64,000 nucleotides of DNA from Chelonoidis abingdonii (lineage: Eukaryota; Chordata; Testudines; Testudinidae). The position numbers were made by a program, and so were the translations under genes. Under the pieces are notes generated by a model. It did no database searches and was not told the DNA's origin. It saw only the letters and a program-made list of their open reading frames with translations. The stretch is from NCBI RefSeq assembly GCF_003597395.2, contig NC_133769.1, positions 177,667,173 to 177,731,172 on the forward strand, read 5' to 3'. Below, one piece after another: positions 11,850 through 26,000 of the stretch (positions within the stretch are counted from its first letter, which is position 1; each line of letters begins with the position of its first letter).

Positions 11850-14800
11850 GGGGTATTGAAACAGACGGGCGGGTAGGATAATAGTGTTGGCCGGCTTTAT
11901 TTTGTGTGGATGGCTGTGCTGACACACGACTGAGAGCGAGAGGTTCGTGTGTGCTGTTGGTTGAATTTGTGGGTGGGTGTCCCACCCTTCAGCTCCACAT
12001 GTGGTCTTATTCTTATTATGGAATCTACGTTTAATGTGTGGGCTCTCAAGTCACAGCCCAGGCCACCGCCTGTGCGAGCACTGTATGTTATATTATATTA
12101 GGGTATTATGTAGTGGCGGGAAGCCCCTTGGCAACTAGGAATCCATGGACATCACCGCGAGAAGGTGCCGGTCACTTATTATTTATTCTGATTTCGTACA
12201 CTAGGCTAGCAGTAGTCAGTGTGATGTCCAGGACTTATTGCACTTAGACATGCTGTTTTGTTTTATTGTCATGTGTTAACCCTTGGCGCTTGGCCCCTTT
12301 GCTGCTAGGTGCTGTATTATGTTAATTACTTATCTGTGTTATTCAATTGGCGCCCGGGTCCCCTTTGTTCTAGGGTTCTCTGTAAGGAATCTATAGCGAT
12401 TCCCCCTCCCCATGCTCTTGTCCAAGTGGTTTGCCACGAGCCCTGATATAACCGCACACTTGTCGTTGTTGCGCCTTCCCTCCGAGCATGGAGGCTACTG
12501 GAGTTCTCCCTTGCTGTTCTAAGTAGGCTAGCTCTCCTTGTGCGCGGCAGGCCAGGCTAGGGGCCACTGCCCCCAGCAATGTCCTCATCCTGCTGTGTAT
12601 GTTTATTCAGAGCCTGGGGGCTCATCATGGCCGCACAGCATCCTACCCCAGTCAGCACTGCAGTCGATGCCGTGCGGAAGTGTTTTCAGGGTCACTGAAT
12701 GGACCGGAGAAGCCCAGGAGTCAGGGACCTGGCCCTGCGCCTTGAGTGGGTTGTCCCCATGTGTGGAGGCTGGGCAGTCGCAAGGAGTGCGTTCAGGGTG
12801 CCGCTGCTTGGATGTTGGGGATCGGTGCCCGAGGGCTGTTCTCATGTTTCGATGCACTTGTGGTTGTTTGGCCCGAGTTAGGTGTCCCTGCTGGAGGCTT
12901 AAGATCCTCCTAAGTTCGTTTGGGTGGCTCTTATTGATTGGGGGCTTGTGTAGTCACCGATCGACTTGCTGGGGTTTCCCTCCTCAAGCGTACTGGCGCA
13001 AGGTTTTCCGTTGGTATGTGCTTGGATGTCTTCGTGCGATGCAGATTCGATCTCCCTTGGTCCAGCTGGGTCCTCAGGAGGTGGAGTTGTCGGCCTAGTG
13101 AAGGGTCGAATTCCTAGATTTCTTTCCCTGTAGGCTGGCTGCTCACCAGCCCTCAGATTAAAGCTACAGCATGTAGATCCAGGAGGGAGCTGATCTGAGT
13201 CCTCCAGATGACTCCCAATATACGTGCTTAGCACCGCGGCTATAACTCAGCGCGCCACTGCTGGAGAGGGGCTCGAGCCATGACAGAAATGGGGCTTTAG
13301 TTTGGATCATAGGGCGTTGGCCTCGCCCTCGCCGGTTCGGAGCCCATGAGCAAAAGGAGCAATGTGTCTTTGCGACTAGCTGGCTGTCGGCCTCCCCCCC
13401 TCCGATCTAGGAGTTTGCGCACACATTCCCCAGCTGAATCTGGCCTCCCGCCAGCTCCAGCCAGCTCTCACCTGCCGAGCTGTCTCCTGCTTTTCCAGTC
13501 CTCTTCATGACCTAACAAGGGCTCACTCCGCGCCCCCCTGATTGTGAAATGCTGTGTCCTTCCCTTCTCTTCCTTTCACCAGGCCCTGAGCCATTTAGTC
13601 TGCTTGCCACGTCCACTCTGAGCTGGACGGGAGCCTCTGTCTCCTTTACAGTCACCGCCTTGCGGCTAGCCTCTTCCCCTGCTGACACTCTGCTGCCAGG
13701 CCAGCGGATAGGGAGGTTTCTCGAAGCTCCTCCGGAATACAGGCTGCCGCTTGCCCGATTAGGCCCTTCCAGGGATTGGTCGGCCAGCGGCAGAGGTTTG
13801 GCTACTCATCTCGTGCCATTGCTGCCCGCCAACATGGAGAAGAGCAGGGCCCTGGTACGATAGGGAGCTTCGGGGCGTTTGTGTCCATTGCAGGCCCTCT
13901 TAAGCAAGCTGTAGAGAACAGGCCCCTCTGTGCGGTACTAGGCTAGTGGTTGGCGGGAATGGGCTGTGCTGCTGCTGCATTGGGTAGGAGAAACCTGTCT
14001 GAACGGCTGCGATTGTGTCCCCTGTAATCTGCCTTGCTGTCAGTGAGGGCAACCATTGGATGATTGCCTGTCAATGCTCTTCACCTCGCATGCGCTCCTG
14101 TTTTGCCCCCCACGATTGAATGTCCAATCCGATTAGCACCAGGGTGTGGTCCGTTGTCCGGGTCACCCCCAAGTGCTCCGCGTCTTCCATAACTCAGGGG
14201 TGGGCCTGGCGGGTAACGAACCTGCCGATTCCAGGTCAGCGCCCCGTGGCCACCTCTCCATTCTCCTGGGCCTGGTATACGCACAACCCTGTACCCCTAG
14301 TTCCTCTTTCACGGACCTCCGCACAGTGGGCCTCCCCCCCTCCATGTGCTGCAAGAGCCTCCTCTGTTCGAAGTGTCCTAGCTCCCTTTCTTTCCCTGCA
14401 CGTTAGGGGGCACTGTCCCTGCGGGTTGTGGAGTGCACAGCTGCTAGCTGCGAGCTAGTGGTCTTCTGGCTTGTGGGCGATTAGCGAGTGGTGGTGTGAA
14501 TGGATTGGGGGATGATGCAGTCGTTGGCGTTGCTCAGCCAGGTAATGCGATATGGCTGTGCGATGGGTGGCGGGTTGGAGCTAGAGTTCGCACGTCCTAG
14601 GCCATTCAATGGGAGATTCTCTGCTGGGTGGGCAGTAGTAGCGAAAGCCAAAGCATCTGGTCTCTACAATTTGAGGAACTCTTTCTGTCTATGTGTTTTA
14701 TGGGCGACGAAGTGTCCTCTTTCACGGTCTCCATCCATTGACTCATCCTCCTTGTTGTTTTGTGTATTCGCCTCTGCTCGTGCGTCTCAGGTCATCTCTT

Positions 14801-17300
14801 TGCCCCCACTCCCATTGACGTCTTTTATATTGCCCCTTGCGCTCCGCCAGCCATGTCTTTGAGATGGGCTTGCTCCATACGCAGGGGGTGGTAAGTGGCT
14901 GGGCCTTTCCCTTCCACTTGAGGGGCCGCCGCCCAAAATCCCCCCCAGGGCGAGGCAGTGTTCGCAACGTTTGGTTATAGGTTTAGGGCACTTGCTATGT
15001 TGCACTGGAAGGAGTCTCCTGTTCAGTACTTGCTTAAGGATGAAGATACACATAAGAAGATTAAAGACATAGAATTAAGGCTTGGAACAACCGCATACGT
15101 CGTAGTCAATGCTAGTGAGCTTGGTCCAGTGACCCCTCAGGGACATTCAGAGCCCAGACCAGCATTAGAAACGAGGCTTTCTGACTTGCCCAGCTCTAGC
15201 GTCTTGCCTGGAGCCAGAAAGACCAGTAGTTCGGTTGGCTCGACCATTGCAGGGTGGTTGATTGAGTCCCTGCAGAAGATGAAGTAGTCCGTCATGGTTT
15301 GGCCCCGATTCGTTTATCAGTGATAGAGGTCCCTATAAGGATTCTGGTGGCCGGCAACTCCTTGGCATGATCATACAGGGGACCTGGATGGGTCCCTATT
15401 GGGTTCCTCAAAGTTGGCATCCCGTTGAACGGAAGACCTCTGATGGTCTGGGGTCTCGTAGTCTGGGTTGGTCTGCTGACTGCAAAGCCAGGAGGCCTGT
15501 CTGCCATTGTGTGTGGGTCTGGTGGGGGAAGTCATTTGCGAAAATGGCGGGCTGCGATTTGTTTTCTTTCAGAGGGGGTAGCTGGTGTCTGGAGGGGACA
15601 GGCATGCGAATGCCTGGATTTTCGTGTGTAAGCGGTGAGGTTAGTGGCACGGGCTAGTGGGAGCGGCAGTGCCTGGCTGGTGTGGGTGCGCCGTGGGCGC
15701 TAGGCATGAGCGCGTGCCAGGTCCCTTTGAGTCTAGTCGTGGCCTGTGTCCGGCAGCCTCCAGCCTAGTCCTGCGGGTGCGCATCGCCTGTTGGCAGGCA
15801 AGTGGGGCGGATTGGCCCAGAGAATCCTGGTTCTCCAACTCTGCTTTGTCAGGCGCGACGATGCGGGGTTGTGCTTCAGGGGGCTGCTCCCAATGTTGGT
15901 CTCCACACTTGCTCGCTTGTCAGCTTCTCGTCCTCATGCCTTCCTCTTTGTGGTTTGGCTGCCATTTTGTTTGCTCTCAGACAACTTCATATGCTGCGTC
16001 CTTCTCGTCGATCCAGAGCTGCCTCTCCTTTCTCTCTGCCCGTCACGTCCTTTTCCTGTCTCAAACACGCACTGCCCTGCCTGGTGATTCTTGCCTCCCA
16101 GCGCCCGCCCTACCTTACTCCCCCAAGGACACGTTCCCCCGGTGCCATTGGGACAGGGACGCCCGACCGGGTCGGTGCTTGCTCTGCTTCACTACTGGCT
16201 AAAGGACACGCTGTCCTTCCATTCTTGCTTGCGCAGGCCGACACGCTGTCGCAGAGGCCCTTCGGGGGTGCTGCTGAGAGCGGCCAGCCTTCATTTGCTC
16301 GCACACTCACCGGACCGCAATCTCGCAGCGTGCGACTCTCTCCTTTCCGCCTCCTGCTGGGTGCGATAGCCGCCTTCCGGCAGTCTGCAACCATCAGCAA
16401 CTGGACAGGCTTTGTCCGCCCATCGCTCCCGGCTCCATGGGCTGCATTACCGGCTCACTCCAGCACGGTTGAAGCTGGGTGCGCAGGGACGAGCTGCACC
16501 GAGCCCCTGCTTGTGCGTGGTTGTACGCCTGCAACTTGCTTCAAGACCGCGCGCACTGGCATGCGCAGCAGAGCGGCCTGCCACGAGAGCCTGCGTGGGC
16601 CCAGGCATCTTTGAGCCTCCGCCATCGCGTTTCTGACGGCGGTCGCACATCGTGGCCAGCGTGCCTCCACAAGTTGTGGGCCCCCTAGCATCCTGGCGCT
16701 GGGCGTGGTGGACACGATGGGGGGGGCACTCGGCTGGGGTTGGTGGTTTGGCAACTGGGTGTGCATCGCCTGCGTGGAGCGGGATGGACGACGCTCTGAG
16801 GGGGGTGGGGCCCTGGATGGAGGGTGGTGCTGGGCAAGAGGCGGGGTTCGGTTGTAAAAGGAGAGCTGAGGTCTTGAGGCGCGATGGGCGGCGTGCGCCT
16901 CGCGAGGGTTGCCAGCCTAAGTGGCTCCTGTATAAGTGAATGGTGGGCTGACACATTTGCGTCTGCTCCTCCTGAACTGATGCTGTGATGCCCTGTGGGG
17001 TACGAGCTGGCCGATCCATTGTCAGTTGACTGATCGCTTCAATATTCCGTGGAACGATTCGATTGCTGAATGTTGTGGGCATGGGGCTGACACGTGAGGG
17101 CGGCCCAGGGGGAGGTGGTACAGGACATGTCGGGAGAGTGAGCTCAGTTCTCAATGAGGGGAGGCTCGTACGACGGGGCCAGCTGGAGGCTGGAGGTGGA
17201 GGTACAGAGTTGCGCGTCGTGGTGTCCGGCAGGAGAGACAGGAAGCTTCGAAAGCTGATTCGGCTTAATGAATAGAGCGAAGTGTATCGAGCTTTGTCCG
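11850..17300. other. Low-quality, GC-rich, G/T-biased sequence, no gene
   Basis: CpG is frequent and stops are scattered in all six frames. The longest frames (for example 12538-13098 plus, 15802-16614 plus and 16447-17343 minus) overlap on opposite strands, have Arg/Pro/Ser-rich composition expected of GC-rich noise, and match no family I know. A short smoother stretch near 15005-15290 (plus frame with KKIKDIELRLGTTAYVVV) stands out but is not recognised. No SINE, CR1 or simple repeat is present. Best explained as error-laden repeat sequence. Confidence 0.55.
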
Positions 17301-20300
17301 GATAGGAGGGCGAGACAAAAGAAAAGTCAAAAGATCTTACCAACCCGCAATGCGTTAGGAGCTAGAGCGGTGCTAGGCCAAGTGAGAGGGACGAAAAACC
17401 CAACTACAAAACCGCGAGCACTTCATTGTCTGGAAGCAGGCTCCGGGTGCAGGCGGAAGAGAGCGTTACCCCCTTGCGTCTACGAACAGGCTTCGATCAC
17501 AAGCTGCCAGGTCGTGGCAGCGACTCGGTAGGAGCCCCGCTGTCCCGTCGAGCTTTGCGGCCTGATAAGGTTGCAGTGCTGACAGAGCAGTGCAGGGCGT
17601 GGAAGAAATGGTTTACCCCGAGCGTGTCAGTGCTGGAGGCCACTTGCGTTAACGTGCCTGTGCCCCAGCCTCCTCTAGTTTACGGGGAGGATGTTTGAGC
17701 ACGTGGGTGGTGGAGGGCTTCGCCCCCACAGTTGGTCTAACTTGGTGCTCCCCGGCCTTTGCTGGTTAGTGCTGGCGGGCTAGGTCCTGTGCAGCGCCTC
17801 TGACCAATGCCTGAGAAATATGCGTGAGAGTGTGACCTGGGGAGGGGTTAAGTGCTCGCGCAGACTTACGAGGCTTACTGAGGGGCATAAGGAGAATACT
17901 GCATAGGAATCTAACTTGGGGAGGAGCTCTTGGGAGGTGTCAAGAAGGACTGGAGAAAGAGGGGGCGATGAGGAGTGTATTGAGTCTATACGATGGTCAG
18001 CAGACCTGGGAGAAAAAACTGAGTGAGTGATGGGAGAGTGGAACTTGGGGACGAGGTTGGCTGACTATCGGTGTAGGAAGGTTCCGGTAGTTGTTTGCCC
18101 AGACCTTCTTTCCGAGATGGAACCAAGAATGCTGCAGAGGAGGAGAGTATTCGGGGGGCTGTGGTGTGTGATGTTTGAACATCGCCTAGGGGCCTGACAG
18201 GCAATAGCAGACTATGTGGGGCCAAAACTCTATCTGTATGAGAATGGAACTTGATAATTGATGTGCGGTCAAGAATCTGCAGTGCTCAAACGTGCCTGAT
18301 TGCTGAGAGAATATGCTGCCAGTGTTTGTCGAATGTCTACTGGTACAGGGATGTACATTGGACTCAAGGCTCGGTGTGGAATTGGATAGGGTACCTGCGC
18401 ACGTGTTCTGAATTAGATGGCTTAATAGGAATGCGATATGACTAAGAGAAGAGTGGGTATATAAATCAGGAGAGGGTTAGTGAGGTGATTTCAATCTATA
18501 AAATCCATGTTAATCGGTTCATGTAACGAAAGGGGGGACGAGTAAATAGGGAATGTCAGCTATTAATATTGGTAAATTCATCGTACGCTGCTAGCAGTCA
18601 GTTACACAAGGTTTGCCAAGACGGGAAATCCAACAGACACCAATAATGAATAGTATTCTTTCAACCCTCTAAGGCACAGGACACGCTCCGACGTAGTGTT
18701 GAAACACTAGCGATGCAAGGAACTCAGAGATGATGTCCTCTTACTGTGCTTCTTCTTCCTCCTCATCCTCCCAAGCGCATCACCGGTTCCAACCTTTCGG
18801 TGGAGTTACGTTCTATGCGTCTCTTTCTGCTGTGCCTGAGCGAGATAGTCATCCTCGCATCAGCGTTGGAATGTTAGTAGTGTTCCACATGTGGAGCGAG
18901 ATTGGACGATCGTTGTCGTAAGCTGTGGTTTGAGGCCCAACAGGTTGACTGATTTGCGATATTTCCTTGTATTCTGTGTTGCTTAGTTTGCTATACTTGC
19001 GAAAACTGCTGGAAGCTTACCTCTATTAATCTTCATAGTGCTTTCGTTCTACTTTATCAACCGCTGCGTCTGTGACTTGGCCCCAGCCCTACGTTTTTAC
19101 ATTCTGTTCTCGTTCTTCAATTCTCGGTGATTACGGGGCTGAGTATCTACTCCACCCTTTCGACCTTGTCTGGTATTTGTCTAATGATGTCTTACGGTCG
19201 CTAAATACCTAAAACTTGCTTATGACTTTTTTATATTGCGATAGACCTGTCTTTACCGTCTCTTCTTATACCTCCCCGCCATCCACTCCTGTATTTTATG
19301 GTGATCCTCCTCGTACTCCCTCTCCAATCATCCCCCCCTACTTCGCGATACCCACTTGTGATTGGGTCACCTTTCTTCTATAACGCGCCGTGACAACATC
19401 TACAGTGTTGGGGGCAACTGATCAGCCAAATTTAAGAGCCTCCCAATGGTGCCTTCAACATGTCGCGATGGCAGTTTATGGATGAGCAATTAGCAAAGTG
19501 CTCTTTAGTTTCTCTCGAGCATGCATTCTTTCACATAGTTACTGTTCCTGCAGTTTCCATGCCCCCATCCTTTTACAGATCTCTTCTTCAGCAATTGTTT
19601 CATGATAGGTCCCCGCTGGGTCCCGTTCAAGCCTGACTACACGTCAGGTGGCCGATACCGAGAACCATCGTCACATACGCATCCATCCGTTCTCTCACCC
19701 AGGCCCCCTCAAAACTTTTCGAGTCAGTCCGTGCGCATCTCTCTACTCCCACACAGATTCAAGCACATTTCCCAGCGCCGCGATCGTTCTTACCTCTCGT
19801 CCAGATAGTTTATAGCCCCAAGGCTCGTTCCCGCTGAGTTCTTGCAGACTCTTTCTTCTCCAATGTTCCCTCTCTCGTCCCTGGCTCGTACCATCATCTC
19901 CTTCCATCCCCTAAGATTTCTGGCATTCTCATCCCTCTTCCGTTTATTTCTTTACCGCATGAGCCTCTGACACCCTACAGCCTCTGTGGCTCCTCTCCCC
20001 CCCTAGGCTAGTCTCAACGTGCCTTACTAGATACATTCTATTTCTATTATTATCCCAGAAGCTGAGTGGGAAGTGGTACACCACAAGCTCGCCGTACCTT
20101 ACACAGCCAGCACCGAACCTAGTAGGTCGCACAGGGCCCGATATCGGTGAGCGCCACGACGACCAGTGGCTCTCTACCCTCCCCGGCGTGCCATGTCATT
20201 AAGCAGAGCGCATGTCCCCGATGAGACTTGCCTCCAAGCCCGCAAGTCCATTTCTCGATTCGCTGCCGGCTCGACTGAATAGCAATAGGTGCCAGCCTTG

Positions 20301-23300
20301 TTTCCTCGGAGGCAGCTCGCATTGCTGTCTCATGTGCCACGTAGAACCAGCGATCTCGACAGGGGCTTCTTCACCGAGTTCCTCAGGCCTCATCTGCAGT
20401 GTGATCCACGTTGAACATCGGTCTGAGGAATCTCGTTTCACGCTACCACGACTCTGCTCGTACCGCTGTCCGCTGAAGTGAGTCGTGGGGCCTCGGTGTT
20501 TTCAGTTTCCCTGCGCCCTTGCTTGTGCGCACACTGTCCTCAACATGTCGCATTTGGATTTCAGGTCTGAACTTTTTGCACCTCTCTTGGTCTGGGTAGC
20601 CACCACCATCAACTGTCGACTCACTTTTCACTACGCGAAGACCTTCTCGCACTTCTGTGCAGCTCTCCTGTCCCTACCGAGCAAGGTCCTCCTTCCGTCA
20701 TCCTCACCTCCCCTGTGTCCAGGTGTCGTCAGGCTCCCCTCTGTAGAACTCCCTCTGGCAACCTCCCTCCTTCCGGGACATTTCGCTCCCACCGTTTGGC
20801 CGGTCGCTCCCCCCCATACCTGCAAGTCACATTCCGACCTCGTGACATTCTATCGTACGATGGAAAAGTCCTGCTCAACCGCATCCCACATGGCCAACGT
20901 AGTGTCGTTCAGATGCGAAAAACGTCTCTCGAGCGCACCCCGAGCACTGGAGGCTCCACCTTGTTATCGCAGAGCCTTTGCACCCTTCGCTCTCAGGACA
21001 GCCCGCACCCTTTGCGAGCCCCCTATCCGCATTTTAATCTCCCAGAGACCCCCATCTGCTTCTCTTCCACACACAACCAGCCCCCCACTGGCCTCCGCCG
21101 TGACCTTTCCACACTTTGCGCGGCTATTCGGCCCCATACAGCTCATGTCACCGATAAGATACCCTGCGGCACACATAACCACTGCCGCACGCCCGGATAG
21201 TCCTCCACCCACCGACCCGCAGTGTAGGCCATATTGCCGACCTGCGGGGCTCAGCCCCATTGCCGCTCACACCCCCTAGTGCGGATGGCTTTGCCCCTTG
21301 TGTTCAGCAACTCGCAGCCGCCCATTGCTGGGGAGGGATGGCAGGGTAACACGCAGGCTCCCTCCTGCCCCGTCGGAACTGCCCCCTGTGAGGATGGCTG
21401 CCGTGTGCCAGCGGGGGAGACTCCGAAGATCATGTGCTGGGCAAGGAAATGGCGCACAGAGTGCTAAGGACGCAACTCCCGCCGGGCAGGACTGACTCCC
21501 TCCTGCCCACAGGTTGGCACCGGACCGTCCTCAGGCAGCACTCAGGTGCTGGTGCCAATGGACAGCATGGCGAGGGAGGTATCCCCATCGTACTGGGGGG
21601 AAAGGTGCCGTGCTGCGCAGCTCCTCGTCCCCCTAGATGCTGGAGTGTGTGATGGAGCTACCGCTTCCGAGGCCGCTGAGCGCCAGCTGTGGATCCCGGT
21701 GGGTTGGGACCCCTGGTGTGATGGCAACCGGGCTGGCCTCCCGCACGGGAGTCTTGCGAAGCACGGTGGGAGGGGGCGGGCCCGAAGATCCACCTGTCAT
21801 GCCTCCGGGGAAGCATGGGGTCCTTTATGGTTGCGTCAGCACAGGGACCGGCCCTGCACCTGGGTCCCGGGTCCCGGGAAGCAAGCGATCGGGTCGGTGT
21901 GTGCAGAATGAGGCGCGGAGCTGGCAGAGAGATCCCAAGCGAGGCGAGGGTCGGCTGTGGTAATTGCGAGAGCCGGCGGGGATATGAAGCACGAAGAAGC
22001 GATGTCGTGTGGCAAGCTGGACTCAAGAGGGCAGGAACCAGGGTGGCTAGCTATTTCTGCTCGTGAAACAAAGAAATGGCTCAACGCCGCCAAGAGGAAC
22101 CGCCGCATAGAGCCCGGTAGGATAACGAATGCTTGCGATCAAGGAGTACTCGCGCTCGCCACAGCCCCACAGATCGTGAGCGCACACCCTGGACCCAGGC
22201 GAGCATGCTCCTGCACGTGTACACAACATGGATCGTGGGGCCACTCGCCAGGCTGCTGCCCTGCCAACTCAAAGCGGAGACCCGCGGCCTGCAAGGCCGG
22301 AGCGGCCTCTCGCGCCTGCCACCGCTCAACTAAGGCCTGGGCTAGAAGGCTCCTGCCCTCTCGTTCTATCCACACCCCTTGGCCCTAGACGCGCGGAGCA
22401 ACACGCCGCGAGCGATCGCTCCTCCTCGGACTGGCCACAGAGTAGCTCCTAATTCAACCTAGCTCCACATGGCTCGCTCCACCGCACTAGTGGAACATCC
22501 CTACGGCAGCCCGTCTCTCGAACCCCAGCTACTGCTCCCCGTCCTACTCCTGCCAGAACAACATCGACCCATCCCCATTGGGCATTCTCTCGAAAGGCAT
22601 ATCCGACCCCCACCCCAAAGACTAAGCCACCATGTAAGGCCTCGCCTCCTTTGCCCAAAAGTACGCCGCACCACCGCAATCCCCCGGTTCTTACGCGACA
22701 GGAGATGTGCGATCGCTCGTAATAGTGGACGAGCGAAGCCCCTGATTGATCCCGTGATCACAATCTCCAGGTCCTGCTCTTCCACGCCTTAGAGCTAGTG
22801 CATTCTTCGTGCGCGATCCAATAAAACCCGGGAGCCCTGAGTGCACAATGCCATACCCTTCTGCTGCTACGAGGTCTCTACTCTCATAACACCCGCTGCA
22901 TGAGTCAGCCTTATGGGCTTAAGCGCAATCGTTCCTCGCCACAGCCAGACCCCATGAGCATTCGTTGGCAAGACAAGCTATCGGCTTGCTTGGGATTTTG
23001 CTGCTCGAAGAAGGATTGGATTAGGTTAGTCCCTGAATTCCATCGTGCAAAGACCTCTCTGTTAACTCACACTCTGTCATGGCATGGGATCGTACTCCGT
23101 TACGACCATCATCGATTGGACGCGCTCACATAACACGTGGATACCTCTGAAGCGATGTAATCACGCGGACAGTGGATCCAAGGCCAGACCACACTTTGTA
23201 ACGAAGACTCTTCTGGCTTCGCTATGTCTGAACGCGGGACTCTCAGGCTGGGGAACCGGTCCTAGTCCTGCACTGCTCGACACAGCTAGACACTGGCATT

Positions 23301-26000
23301 CCGCTCTTGCGAAGACGCACGGCTCTCGCGAGTCCGAAGGTAGATAAACAGGAGAGGGCGGTGTGGGCGTGATATGCGAAGCCAGAATGAGAGCGATAGA
23401 CGCTCCGCCTGATAGAGAGTAACTTCCACCAAAATAGCGAACGAAGGAAGTGATCACTGTGGAGTGTAGGGACATATGTGATGTCCCTCGAAAGACCCCA
23501 ATAACCATAACAGCAAGCTTCGCCATTCTGTAATCCTCAGAGCGTTGGGCTCGCGCATCATTCGTTGCCTCGCACCGTAAAAACCAGTCCCATCGGGGTC
23601 CTAAACCCATGGTAGTGGCATCACCAATCGCTCCCCACCATCTTGCCACCATTCCTTACTCTACCGCAGCCGAAGACTGTGTTCCTCAGACCCAACCTAC
23701 CCCCCAGTTTCGCACCGCGCGCACCTTCGTCAGAGACTCATCGCAAGCCATAGACCAAGATGAAGGTCCTTTAGGTCCTCGGCAGGCCCCTAGCCTATCG
23801 ACAGTGGGAGACGCGACACCAGACAAGTGCCAGGGAGAGGCTGGTGCTTAAGGCTGGAACTGAGAGGGACCGGCTACGCTGTCCAGGAGGGAAAAAGAGC
23901 AGGCTCCCTAGCGAGCCTGACGGTAGAGGTGGGTATTCAGATTGAGCCTCTAGGAGGATGGAAGGCAGGGCCGTCTGGGGCCAGGTGGGCCCAGGCCACC
24001 TCGCTCCATTGGATTTGACTGGTTACGCCTGAGAACGCGGCATCGGAGGCGCATGAGGTGGGGCCACCCATCATCAGAAGTGGACGACCCTTCGCTAGGA
24101 TGTGAGGACGTTGGGGGCATGGGGCAAGGACACATGTCGGTGACATGGCACTACTCACTCCCCCAATATTCGAGGCAGCGCGCCAGAGCAGAGCCATTGC
24201 CGCGTATAGACTAGAGAGCTTTCTCTCCTACCGGCATTCCAGCCTCCCAACACAAGGACCGACTAGCTATTACGCTCACCTCTAGGACAGGGGGTTTCCC
24301 TTCGCTACAGTTTGGCTTGCGCGTTACCTGCCAAATCAGACTTTGCCTCCTGCCATCGTTATCCAATGGGCGGCAGCTGCCCCTTGGCTTGGAGGTAGCA
24401 AAAGACTCGTGCGAATCGCGCGCCTCCATGCGGGTCCCTGTTCGCCAGGGCAGACAACCGGGGGCTTAGATTGGCAAGTACGACGCCACTCGGATCCTCG
24501 CTGTGGCTAACGTGCGGTCTACCCTGGCAAGAGCTAGCAGATCGCTCGCGAGACGCCTGTGTGAAGCACGGTAGCGGTACTGCTCAGTGACGCTCCAGCC
24601 TCTGGCGACGTGGAGGATGATAGGGCTTCCTAGCGTGCCTGGAGAAGGTAGCTAGAGAAGAAGAATGAGGCCTCACCCCAAGGCTCAAGGTGGGCGGGGA
24701 AGCTAGGACTGGGGAAAGAATGCTTAAAGCTGAGGGGGCTGGAGGAAACAACAGCTCACAGTGGGCGGTCGGGGTGATGGAGTGGCTAGTGTCTGTGGAC
24801 AGGAAGCTGGTGCTAATGTCTCACCTGAAGGGCGGGCTCGTGGTGAGGAATGGGCACTACAGGTGGGTGCTCGCGGAGAGCCCTGCCTCGATCAAACCTG
24901 GCACATATTTGTGTTGCTCACCTGGCCCCTCAGCGGGGCTAGCGGCCAACCGCTTAGCACAACTCAGCATCAAAACCCGTTCTTGTTCTGTCTCTAGGGG
25001 CATCCCACCGTCTCTCATGCGCCTGATGGGTGTCCTTCCACTCGTGGCCTACGTACGCATATGCAGTCTTAGAGTGCTCGACAGCCTTACGATCAGTTCC
25101 GTTCTGTAAGTCTGAATCATCATCGGATTGCACTGGTGCCGCCAGTTGCCACAGACTATTGAGTACAAGTGCTGATCCTAGATGGACCCCATACAGCTCG
25201 CGCAATCCGGCACCGCCGTGAGCCAGAGGCTCTAGGGAATGCTGATTCTGACTCACTGAACGCAACCGCCAACTCCCGCCCAAGGAATCTGGGGAGGGAC
25301 CCGCTGCATCTATCCTGAGCAAGGGACTAAGAGAACGACCAACTCATTGGCAGCACACCCGAAGACGGCATGTACGCTTTACTCTGGATTACTCGCACCA
25401 ATTCCGAGCTGCAGGGAGACGGACACCCCATCGCCTGAGGCACCGCAGAACACCAAGGCGCACTCCCTCGCCGTCTAGGCACACTGCGCTCTCGCTGAGT
25501 GCCTCCTACACAACGGAATGCTAGGCACCCAGCTCGGTGTGCCTAAGCGGCCCTGAGTCGTCGTGTCCGCTGCATGTCGACCATGCATAGCCACAATACT
25601 CCAGGTGAGGCCCACTGTCGATCTTGCGTTGAGGGGGCTGTCATGGGCTCCAGCCCCAGGGGTCGATCTCGCTGTAAACAAGCCTGAAATCCATAGAAGT
25701 GCATTGCTGAGGAGGAGGCATCTCCCTGGCTGAGGCTGCAGGCACATCCCCGAGGTAGGTCCTTCATTAGACAAGTGGAAAGCCTCAAGGAAGTACGGGG
25801 GGGAGAGAACGCAGCATCTCCTGTGCTGGCGCAAAGTGAAGTGGCTGCGCTGCACCTTAGCCTGGGGTGGAACTCAGGAGGCACTGGGGGAAGGCGGACG
25901 GCCTAGCTTGATGTGTTCGCTGTCACATTGTCACCCTGTACGAAACACTTGGAAAGTGGGGCCCTGGGGAGCATCGGCCTTGTTCATTGTAGACATGAAA
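17301..26000. other. Low-quality sequence with drifting composition, no gene
   Basis: About 17700-18550 is G/A-rich, 18700-21250 strongly pyrimidine-rich on the plus strand, and 21250-26000 mixed GC-rich with many CpG. Frames such as 20485-21279 (plus) exist only because C/T-rich sequence lacks stops. I found no conserved motif, tRNA, or terminal repeat. The change of strand bias over a few kilobases could mark different element copies or read segments. Confidence 0.5.

Noticed and set aside
12538..13098. 186-codon plus frame
   Set aside because: Cys/Trp/Arg-rich translation typical of GC-rich noise, overlapped by opposite-strand frames, no family motif.
15802..16614. 270-codon plus frame
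   Set aside because: C-rich local composition removes stops; overlapping frames on both strands are equally long and none has motifs.
16447..17343. 298-codon minus frame
   Set aside because: Pro/Thr/Ser/Arg-rich low-information translation inside the noisy block; no domain recognised.
20485..21279. 264-codon plus frame
   Set aside because: Follows directly from the pyrimidine skew of the stretch.
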